Of a stretch of 5,320 nucleotides of DNA, positions 1 to 5,320 are shown piece after piece. Below the pieces are notes generated by a model that was not told the DNA's origin, searched no databases, and worked only from the letters and a program-made list of their open reading frames with translations. Both the position numbers and the translations under genes were made by a program. Numbering within the stretch: the first letter of the stretch is position 1; each line of letters opens with the position of its first letter. The stretch spans positions 1 to 5,320 of the forward strand of contig JALOTR010000260.1 in assembly GCA_025457805.1 (NCBI GenBank), written 5' to 3'. Source of the DNA: Akkermansiaceae bacterium. Lineage in GTDB: Bacteria > Verrucomicrobiota > Verrucomicrobiia > Verrucomicrobiales > Akkermansiaceae.

Positions 1-147
1 CTCAAACTCGTCTCCGACGAAAACTATCCACGAGATGAAGTTGTTGCTCCTCTTCTCGATGATCTTAATACACCAATCTTCTTAGCAAACGTCCAGAAAC
101 ATGGTATATCAGAAAAACTCAATACTATCTATAAACTTTATAAACCA
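1..147 (+). pseudogene. Fragment resembling cysteinyl-tRNA synthetase C-terminal half
   Basis: Reading frame 1 on the + strand is open from the first base. It gives about 49 coherent residues before it runs into the antisense of the GH43 gene. The piece contains EVVAPLLDDLNTP, which resembles the conserved D-D-x-N-T-P region at the start of the C-terminal helical (DALR-type) domain of bacterial cysteinyl-tRNA synthetase; that enzyme charges tRNA-Cys with cysteine in the cytoplasm. The frame stays open to a TGA at 430-432, but beyond about 147 it only mirrors the GH43 gene, so that part is not believable. Base composition is far more AT-rich than the rest of the window (about 22% G+C over 121-160). 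Both ends are missing: the 5' part lies off the window and the 3' part is replaced at the junction. The identification rests on one short motif and could be wrong. That this stretch is foreign to its neighbours is more secure. Confidence 0.35.
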
Positions 148-828
148 GAAGAGATAATAGAAGTCCCCCTGCTTGAGGATGGCGGGGGCTTCGATGGTTT
201 TGTTCCATGCGATCTGACGGAGCTTCGCAGGTTCCTCCAGCAATTTGCCGGTGGCGGAATCCAGTTCGATCAACTGGATGCCGGACCAGAACGAACCGAA
301 GCTCATCCAGTGCCTTCTATCGTCATCCACGATCACATGGGGATCGATGGCATTCCATGGATCATTGCGAGCGGAGCGGATGACGATGCCTTCATCCTTC
401 CACTTGAAATCCGGATGCGCGGGATCCAGTGAGCGGTTGGTAACGAGACCGATGGCAGAGACGTTTTTCCCGAAGGACGACACAGAGTAATAAAGCCGAT
501 GCACTCCCTGATGGGTGATGATATCCGGCGCCCAGAGATGTCCACGCTGGGTGGGGACGACTTCCTGATGCCACTTCGGCATCTCTTTGAAAACCGGCGG
601 ACCTTCCTCCCATGTCGTCAGATCTTTCGAAGTGCGGGTTTGGATGCCGTTGCCGGTGGAAAACACATGCCATTGATCGCCTTCCTTGACCGGAGTGGAT
701 GGATCATGAAAGCGCGGAGGAAATCCGGGCTGACGCCGAACTTCACGCGGTGGCTGCGCCTGCAAAGTGGTGGCCATGGCAACCATAGCCACGAACCAAC
801 GAAGCGAGAACGACGATAGCGAGCACAT
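109..828 (-). CDS. GH43 arabinan endo-1,5-alpha-L-arabinosidase-like, 3' truncated
   Basis: This is a secreted glycoside hydrolase of family 43, of the endo-arabinanase type, which cleaves alpha-1,5-linked arabinan from pectin. The first 26 residues look like a signal peptide: a short polar start ending in Arg, a hydrophobic stretch WFVAMVAMATTL, and a likely cleavage near LQAQ. The three GH43 carboxylates are visible: D42 in HDPS (general base), D162 in NAIDPH (pKa modulator) and E213 in IEAP (general acid). Other family landmarks are HLWAPDI (97-103), LYYSVSSFG (112-120) and SFGSFWSGIQL (176-186). The family normally continues after YYLF with a short Cys-containing strand and about 100 more residues. 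Here the match stops at YYLF (about residue 226, near base 150), and the last dozen residues come from unrelated AT-rich DNA before a chance TGA at 109-111. The five-bladed propeller therefore cannot close, and the gene as written is probably non-functional or misassembled. The ATG at 826-828 is chosen because a start at 784-786 would destroy the signal peptide. No Shine-Dalgarno sequence is seen. Confidence 0.85.
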   Translation of the reverse strand: MCSLSSFSLRWFVAMVAMATTLQAQPPREVRRQPGFPPRFHDPSTPVKEGDQWHVFSTGNGIQTRTSKDLTTWEEGPPVFKEMPKWHQEVVPTQRGHLWAPDIITHQGVHRLYYSVSSFGKNVSAIGLVTNRSLDPAHPDFKWKDEGIVIRSARNDPWNAIDPHVIVDDDRRHWMSFGSFWSGIQLIELDSATGKLLEEPAKLRQIAWNKTIEAPAILKQGDFYYLFWFIKFIDSIEFF

Positions 829-883
829 GAAATGAATTTCGATTGTATATGAGCCTGCCGCTCCGTCACATCAACAATCGAAA

Positions 884-964
884 ATCATCAATCATCAATC
901 ATCAATCATCAATCATCAATCATCAATCATCAATCATCAATCATCAATCATCAATCATCAATCA
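884..964. repeat. Tandem heptamer array, unit ATCATCA (minus strand TGATGAT), 11 full copies plus 4 bases
   Basis: Eleven identical 7-bp units run from 884 to 960, followed by a partial ATCA at 961-964. A weaker, broken lead-in occurs at 870-883. The array fills most of the 133-bp spacer between the end of ftsH and the start of the GH43 gene. The minus-strand TGA at 964-962 that ends ftsH is formed by the partial unit. Because 7 is not a multiple of 3, all three + strand frames read through the array without a stop, as a repeating Ile-Ile-Asn-His-Gln-Ser-Ser peptide, while every minus-strand frame meets TGA quickly. The + strand open frame across the array (from 843) is thus an artefact and not a gene. 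Perfect copies suggest recent slippage growth, so copy number may vary between strains. Confidence 0.97.
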
Positions 965-3325
965 AGCCGTCGCGCCCACCGCACCGGGAATCGGCCCATC
1001 GTCTTCCGGACGGTCTTCACCGGCGTTCTTGGCGACTGGCTTTTTCTTGAACTCTTCGGGCACCGGCGGTGGCTTGGGAGCGGATGGCGGATCCTTCATT
1101 TCGCCGAACTCGATGAGGTCGCGAAGATGGTTGGCATCGAGGGTCTCGAATTCGAGCAAGGCTTTCGCAATGAGTTCCACCTTGTCGCGGCCTTCGTTGA
1201 GGATGCGCTCGGCGGTGGCGTAGGCTTCGTCGATGAAACGCTTGATTTCCGAGTCGATGACACGGGCGGTTTCCTCCGAGTAGTTGCGGGACTTCGCCAT
1301 GTCGCGGGCGAGGAAAACCGGTGAATCCCCTTCCCCGTATTCCACCATGCCGAGTTGATCGCTCATGCCCCATTCGCAGACCATGTGGCGGGCGAGCGAG
1401 GTGGCTTGGCGGATATCGCCGGAAGCGCCGTTGGACACGTCATCGCTATGGAAGGACTCCGCAATGCGACCGCCCATGGTGACGATAAGATTGGCGAGCG
1501 CTTCTTTTTTCTGAGTGGAATATTTGTCGCCTTCCGGAAGATACATCGTCGCGCCGAGATAAGGGCCGCGCGGGATGATGGTCACCTTGTGAAGCGGGTT
1601 GGTGTGCGGGAGCACCATGTTGAGATAGGCGTGACCCGCTTCGTGCCAGGCGGTGCCGATTTTTTCCTTATCGGACATCGCAAGACTGCGGCGCTCGCGG
1701 CCCCAGCGGACCTTGTCGCGGGCTTCTTCCATTTCATCGAGCGTCACCGCGCTCAAGCCACGACGGGCGGCGAGCAGGGCGGATTCGTTGACGAGGTTGG
1801 CAAGCTCGGCACCGGAGAAACCGGGGGTGCCTTTGGCGATCTTGGAAAGGTCGGTGTTGGCAGCGAGTTTGATCTTCTTCACATGGACGCGGAGGATTTC
1901 CTCGCGGCCATTCACATCGGGAAGGCTGATGGTCACCTGACGGTCGAAACGGCCGGGACGGAGCAAGGCTGGATCGAGCACATCCGGGCGGTTGGTGGCG
2001 GCGATGATGATGACACCTTCCTGGGTGTCGAATCCATCCATCTCGACGAGAAGTTGGTTGAGCGTTTGCTCGCGCTCGTCGTGTCCGCCGCCCATGCCAT
2101 GACCGCGGTGACGGCCGACGGCGTCGATTTCATCAATGAAAATAAGGCAAGGCGCGTGTTTTTTGCCCTGCTCGAACATGTCGCGAACGCGGGAAGCACC
2201 CACGCCGACAAACATTTCCACGAAGTCCGAACCGGAGATCGAGAAGAACGGCACATCGGCCTCACCGGCGATGGCGCGGGCGAGGAGCGTTTTGCCGGTT
2301 CCGGGTGATCCCACCATGAGCACGCCCTTGGGGATGGAGCCGCCGAGTTTCTGGAACTTGCGGGGATCGCGGAGGAAATCGACGATTTCAAACAACTCCT
2401 CCTTCGCTTCCTGGATGCCGGCGACATCCTTGAAGGTCACCTTGTTGCGATCCATGGTGAGCAGGCGGGCCTTGGATTTTCCGAAGGACATCGCACCACG
2501 GCCCGCAGATTTCATTTGCTGGCGGAACAGGAAAAACAGGATGCCGATGATCAGAAGGAAGGGCAGGAAGGTGAAGAGCGCGTTCTTCAGGTAGTCCGTG
2601 CGGCGCTCGTAAGTGGCCTTGCCTTTGACGAGTTCGCGGAGTTCCTCGCCCTGAATCACGGTGGAGACTTGAACCGTGAACGGAGAGGCCTCGGGGATGT
2701 CTTTGCCAGCGGGGTCCTTCGGCTTGACGAGTTCGACGATCTCGCGGGTGCCCACAATCACCGCATCGCGGGAACCGGGGGTGGTGAGGATGCGGAGCGG
2801 ATTCTCGGCATCGGCATTCTTGATTTGGCCGAGTGCGAGGGACTTGCGGAATTCGGCGAGCGAGAGGGTTTCCAACTTGTCGCCTTCCAGCGGAGTTTCC
2901 GATTGGGCGGCAACCTGCTGCATGCGCACCTCATCGCCGAGCATGTCTTTGATTTCCTGGCCTTGGAGATCGAGATTCACTTCCACGCGGAAGTCACTGC
3001 GCTTGCGCTCGGCGTCCTTGGCTTCGACCAGTTTGGGAGTTTCCCAACCGGTGATCACTGCATCGTAGGCGGTATCGCTGGTGACCACTTTGAGAGGGCG
3101 CTTTGCATCATCGGTCACGATGCGGCCTTGATCCCAGGCTTCGCGAAACTGAGCATAGGTGAGATCTTTCGTGGCCTTGTTCATCGACGGCCCGAAGAAC
3201 GCAATGCCGAGAATCACGGACGCCACTGTAAACAGGGCCAGCATCCGCCAATTGAATCCATTGGCATCGCCCGGGGACCGGTTCGGATTGTTTTGCGGAG
3301 GAGTGGAATTCGGTGAGTCGGACAT
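962..3325 (-). CDS. ftsH: ATP-dependent zinc metalloprotease FtsH with duplicated periplasmic domain
   Basis: FtsH is a membrane-anchored AAA+ protease, hexameric in known members, that extracts and degrades misfolded membrane proteins and short-lived regulators. The product is 787 residues. In order it shows a Pro/Asn-rich cytoplasmic start (1-27), TM1 (about 28-44), a periplasmic region (45-248), TM2 (about 249-267), the AAA+ module, and the peptidase domain with a Pro-rich acidic tail (about 744-787). Walker A is GSPGTGKT (339-346) and the pore loop is MFVGVG (371-376). Walker B is IFIDE with D398 and E399, and the second region of homology has arginine fingers R456 and R459. The zinc site is HEAGH (561-565), with D637 in SNGASGD as the probable third ligand. 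Nothing catalytic is missing. The periplasmic region is about 200 residues, against about 70 in E. coli, because two related copies sit in tandem (54-132 and 152-235). The ATG at 3323-3325 is chosen because the FtsH-like N-terminus and TM1 begin right after it. The frame stays open upstream to 4705 only as a shadow of the divergent gene. No clear Shine-Dalgarno sequence is present. Confidence 0.97.
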   Translation of the reverse strand: MSDSPNSTPPQNNPNRSPGDANGFNWRMLALFTVASVILGIAFFGPSMNKATKDLTYAQFREAWDQGRIVTDDAKRPLKVVTSDTAYDAVITGWETPKLVEAKDAERKRSDFRVEVNLDLQGQEIKDMLGDEVRMQQVAAQSETPLEGDKLETLSLAEFRKSLALGQIKNADAENPLRILTTPGSRDAVIVGTREIVELVKPKDPAGKDIPEASPFTVQVSTVIQGEELRELVKGKATYERRTDYLKNALFTFLPFLLIIGILFFLFRQQMKSAGRGAMSFGKSKARLLTMDRNKVTFKDVAGIQEAKEELFEIVDFLRDPRKFQKLGGSIPKGVLMVGSPGTGKTLLARAIAGEADVPFFSISGSDFVEMFVGVGASRVRDMFEQGKKHAPCLIFIDEIDAVGRHRGHGMGGGHDEREQTLNQLLVEMDGFDTQEGVIIIAATNRPDVLDPALLRPGRFDRQVTISLPDVNGREEILRVHVKKIKLAANTDLSKIAKGTPGFSGAELANLVNESALLAARRGLSAVTLDEMEEARDKVRWGRERRSLAMSDKEKIGTAWHEAGHAYLNMVLPHTNPLHKVTIIPRGPYLGATMYLPEGDKYSTQKKEALANLIVTMGGRIAESFHSDDVSNGASGDIRQATSLARHMVCEWGMSDQLGMVEYGEGDSPVFLARDMAKSRNYSEETARVIDSEIKRFIDEAYATAERILNEGRDKVELIAKALLEFETLDANHLRDLIEFGEMKDPPSAPKPPPVPEEFKKKPVAKNAGEDRPEDDGPIPGAVGATA

Positions 3326-3333
3326 GGCTGCGT

Positions 3334-3396
3334 AAAAAAGACCCGGGCTGCGGCGGATGGAGTGGTGCTGGGACCACGCCCGCCGGGGTGCCCGGG
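3334..3396 (-). terminator. Terminator-like hairpin with T-run in the ftsH leader (possible attenuator)
   Basis: Read on the minus strand, CCCGGGC (3396-3390) pairs with GCCCGGG (3348-3342) and CGGCGG (3385-3380) pairs with CCGCCG (3356-3351), separated by a small internal loop. A further GTGGT/ACCAC stem (3377-3373 with 3366-3362) closes a six-base loop. The outer stem is followed by TC and six T (3339-3334), which is the shape of an intrinsic terminator. It lies only 8 bases before the ftsH ATG, and no minus-strand gene is seen upstream of it in the window. It therefore most likely acts in the ftsH leader, as attenuation or a translation-controlling structure. It could instead stop antisense transcription coming from the opposite gene. 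The structure is seen directly; the role is inferred. Confidence 0.55.
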
Positions 3397-3404
3397 AGCA
3401 CGAA

Positions 3405-3432
3405 AGCATAACCGATGGGTATGAAAAGCAAA
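3405..3432 (-). promoter_or_regulatory. ftsH: Candidate sigma70-like promoter for ftsH
   Basis: On the minus strand TTTGCT (3432-3427) and TATGCT (3410-3405) are separated by 16 bases. The -10 matches consensus at 4 of 6 positions and the -35 at 3 of 6. Transcription would start near 3398, directly before the hairpin at 3396-3342, giving a leader of about 73 bases. This is the best-looking pair in an otherwise GC-rich spacer, but it is a weak match. No similarly good pair was found for the divergent gene. Confidence 0.3.
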
Positions 3433-3487
3433 CCCCTTTTTTGCGTGGGCCTTGCGGGCGGCGCGAGCTTCTGCCTAGAACCCGGGC

Positions 3488-5320
3488 GTGGAACCGTTTC
3501 AGCCGAACAAAGACGCGCATCGTGCCGCCCAGTTGAGGGCGCGGGTGATGGGGTGGCTGAGGGCGATTCCCGGGGTGGGACGCTTGCGGGCACTGCGTCC
3601 CGGAGCAGACGCCCAAGTGGGGGTGCTGGTGGATGTTTTCGCGGCATTTGCCACGCTGGATGGCGAATTGAGCCCGCTGGAGGCGGATTTGATTCTCGAT
3701 TTGCTGCGCAGCGCCTTCCCCGAAGTGGACCACGGCTGGCTGGCCCGGCGGCTCCAGCGGGCGGTCCGCAGTCCACGGCCGGTGCAGGGGCTGGCGGTGG
3801 AACTCAAGGACAGCTACGACGATACAGGAAAAGTGGCTCTCGGGCTGCAATTGTTCACACTGGTGGATGCGGCGGGCCGCTCGGAGCGGAACCGGGCGAG
3901 CTTCGAAGTTTTCATGCGCCGCCTTGGCCGCCCGGATTGCGGGACGGCCATCCTTCGCGAAATGCGCGGGGATTCGGACGAACCCGGCAATGCCGAACTG
4001 CCCTTCGAGCGCCTGATTTTCGGCAGGGATGGGGCAGATGTGGTGCTTCCCCCGGCGGCGGTGGACCACGAATTCCGGGTTTATCGGGCGGAGGACCTCA
4101 TCCTTGTGCGCAACACCGGCCATGCCCCGCTGTGGATCCGCGGTCGATCGGTGGAAACCGGTTCCTTCCTCCGGATGCGCGAGCGCCAACCACTGGTGGT
4201 GCCCGGTTGGACGCTCAGCTACGAGGATTTGATGTTTTTCCTGGATGTGAAACGCACGGGAAATGCCCCGGCGATTTACCTGGGATCCGGCGAGACCGGG
4301 CTCACTGCCGAACGGACACGGGGCAGGCAAAGTGCGCTGCGGGTCCGCTTCGGATTGGATGCCGCCGTCGAGGCGCTGCGGGATACGAATCTCCATGCTG
4401 GCAGTCGCGGGCCGCTCAAAAAGGGGGACATTGTGGTTTGTAGAAACCATGAACGACTCGGCGACGAGTCCGGCTTCAGCCTTTCCATCAACGAACTCCG
4501 CCGCAAAGCCACCCAGTCCGGCCGCCGCTTCCGCCTCGCGGGCGACCGCCAGGAGTATCTGGTTTCCAACGACGCCTCCGCCCTCTCGCGAGGCGATTTG
4601 CTCCTGGGTCCTAAACTCTCGCCCAAGTCCGTGCTTTTCATCCGCTATGATGCCCAGCGGGCGGAGGGCTTGCTGGAAATTCGCGAAAGCAACGGTCCCA
4701 TCCAAGTGGACGGCACAATCGTCCGCGGAAGTGCCACTCTCAAGGATGGATCACTGATTCGTTTGTCGGGAAGCCAATCGGTGAGATGCCGATTCAGCGA
4801 AGGCTTCCTCGATGAGGAACGCACTCTCATCGAATCGATGCGGGTGGAGGACCTGATTCATGACTTCGGCCCGGATTCACGGGCGCTCGATCATATCAAC
4901 TTCGAAGTCAAACGCGGTGAAATGCTTTGCATCATCGGCCCGAGTGGCAGTGGAAAAAGCACCCTGCTCGCCGTCCTGTCCGGCCAGCGCGAACCCACAC
5001 GCGGCAAGGTCACACTCAATGGCATCTCACTTTATGAACGGCGCGAGCAGTTGGTGCCATTCATCGCTCACATGCCGCAGGAGGAGGCACTCAATCCGCA
5101 GCTCACCGTGCGGGAACACCTGCGTCACGCGGTGACCATCCGCCGTCCTGCCCTGTCTCTGGCGGAACACGAGCGGCGAGTGGACAGCATGCTGGCGGAG
5201 CTTGGGCTGCAATCGATCGCCAGACGCCAGGTGGGATCCCCGGGTGACAAGACGATCTCCGGCGGCGAACGGAGCCGGCTCAACCTCGGAGTGGATCTTG
5301 GCAGCCGGGCGGAAGTTTTC
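3488..5320 (+). CDS. TerB-like/FHA-like/ABC ATPase fusion, probable FHA-regulated ABC exporter, 3' end beyond window
   Basis: Frame 2 is open for 611 codons from GTG 3488 to the window edge, the first start after an in-frame TAG at 3476-3478. Residues about 43-148 look like a TerB-type helical domain, with two half-repeats bearing [11 protein letters not shown] (57-67) and [11 protein letters not shown] (125-135). Residues about 172-252 resemble a divergent FHA domain ([12 protein letters not shown], then WIRGRSV). Residues about 375-440 end like another FHA domain ([13 protein letters not shown], then [11 protein letters not shown]). Residues about 262-372 are not recognised. From about 449 there is an ABC ATPase: Walker [10 protein letters not shown] (484-492), Q-loop Q531 in MPQEE, signature ISGGERSR (590-597). 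The window ends at AEVF, where Walker B should begin. The signature and long helical insert fit ABCG-type half transporters, so an ABC-2 membrane domain may follow; this is inferred. FHA domains usually bind phosphothreonine, suggesting kinase control, but the canonical Ser/His contacts are not obvious here. An ATG at 3548 with GAGG at 3535-3538 is an alternative start. The gene diverges from ftsH. Confidence 0.88.
   Translation, partial: MEPFQPNKDAHRAAQLRARVMGWLRAIPGVGRLRALRPGADAQVGVLVDVFAAFATLDGELSPLEADLILDLLRSAFPEVDHGWLARRLQRAVRSPRPVQGLAVELKDSYDDTGKVALGLQLFTLVDAAGRSERNRASFEVFMRRLGRPDCGTAILREMRGDSDEPGNAELPFERLIFGRDGADVVLPPAAVDHEFRVYRAEDLILVRNTGHAPLWIRGRSVETGSFLRMRERQPLVVPGWTLSYEDLMFFLDVKRTGNAPAIYLGSGETGLTAERTRGRQSALRVRFGLDAAVEALRDTNLHAGSRGPLKKGDIVVCRNHERLGDESGFSLSINELRRKATQSGRRFRLAGDRQEYLVSNDASALSRGDLLLGPKLSPKSVLFIRYDAQRAEGLLEIRESNGPIQVDGTIVRGSATLKDGSLIRLSGSQSVRCRFSEGFLDEERTLIESMRVEDLIHDFGPDSRALDHINFEVKRGEMLCIIGPSGSGKSTLLAVLSGQREPTRGKVTLNGISLYERREQLVPFIAHMPQEEALNPQLTVREHLRHAVTIRRPALSLAEHERRVDSMLAELGLQSIARRQVGSPGDKTISGGERSRLNLGVDLGSRAEVF

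Noticed and set aside
1..432. Plus-strand partial gene through to the TGA at 430-432
   Set aside because: Beyond about 147 the frame is only antisense to the well-supported GH43 gene, so just the first part is kept as a fragment.
844..874. Possible GH43 promoter on the minus strand: TTGATG (874-869) and TATACA (849-844)
   Set aside because: The spacing of 19 bases is too long and the implied leader is under 10 bases; too weak to list.
884..964. CRISPR array
   Set aside because: The unit is 7 bp with no spacers, so it is a simple tandem repeat.
843..1223. Plus-strand open frame reading a repeated Ile-Ile-Asn-His-Gln-Ser-Ser peptide
   Set aside because: It is the translation of the heptamer array followed by the antisense of the ftsH 3' end; no start signal or protein family is recognisable.
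1355..2308. Plus-strand open frame of 317 codons inside ftsH
   Set aside because: Antisense to the conserved AAA+ and peptidase parts of ftsH, whose motifs are all intact on the minus strand; the antisense protein matches nothing I know.
3417..3442. Plus-strand GGGT/ACCC pairing followed by six T
   Set aside because: Only a 4-bp stem with an 11-base loop, and no plus-strand gene upstream that it could terminate.
3452..3481. Possible plus-strand promoter TTGCGG / TAGAAC ahead of GTG 3488
   Set aside because: The -10 is poor and the transcript would start at the GTG itself; not distinguishable from chance in this GC-rich spacer.
3415..4443. Plus-strand open frame of 342 codons overlapping the ABC fusion
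   Set aside because: Gly/Arg/Pro-rich shadow in the wrong frame. The frame beginning at 3488 continues unbroken into the ABC ATPase and carries recognisable domains.
3326..4705. About 460-codon upstream extension of the ftsH frame on the minus strand, which would give FtsH a very long N-terminus
   Set aside because: It is in exact codon register opposite the TerB/FHA/ABC gene, so its codons are reverse complements of real sense codons. It stays open only because the sense gene there lacks TTA, CTA and TCA codons. The translated extension is low-complexity Pro/His/Arg/Gln sequence, while the + strand carries clear ABC motifs.

Overview
The window carries two complete or near-complete genes of a GC-rich bacterium, plus one cut-off gene at each end. 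The features that hint at lineage are an unusually long FtsH, an intergenic heptamer array, and a large TerB/FHA/ABC fusion. Together they would fit the Planctomycetes-Verrucomicrobia-Chlamydiae group, Verrucomicrobia most of all. That placement is an inference from memory of similar genes and has not been tested by any search.

Layout. Bases 1 to about 147 are AT-rich (about 36% G+C over the first 160 bases). They read on the + strand as a short protein piece resembling the C-terminal half of a bacterial cysteinyl-tRNA synthetase. At about 147/148 this meets, abruptly and with no recognisable mobile element, the 3' part of a minus-strand GH43 arabinanase-type gene (to 828). That gene therefore loses its C-terminal third. 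The join looks like a contig-end chimera or a recombination breakpoint. From 829 to 961 lies a short spacer dominated by 11 exact copies of a 7-bp repeat (884-964), whose edge supplies the stop codon of the next gene.

ftsH (962-3325, minus) is complete. It encodes a membrane AAA+ zinc protease with all catalytic motifs. Its periplasmic region is about twice the usual size because it contains a tandem duplication of the FtsH extracellular domain. Its 162-bp upstream spacer holds a strong GC-rich hairpin followed by a T-run just before the start codon, which looks like an attenuator or terminator.

Divergent from ftsH, a plus-strand gene opens at about 3488 (GTG) and runs off the right edge with 611 codons visible. 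It has a TerB-like helical domain, two FHA-like segments and an ABCG-type ATPase that stops just before Walker B. It is probably an FHA-regulated ABC exporter whose membrane part lies beyond the window. The minus-strand reading frame is also open opposite most of this gene, but that is only a codon-register shadow.

The genes do not form an obvious pathway. ftsH is membrane quality control, the GH43 enzyme is plant polysaccharide (arabinan) degradation, and the ABC fusion is envelope transport under likely signal control. The most distinctive items are the TerB/FHA/ABC fusion, the duplicated FtsH periplasmic domain, the leader hairpin, the heptamer array and the left-end junction.
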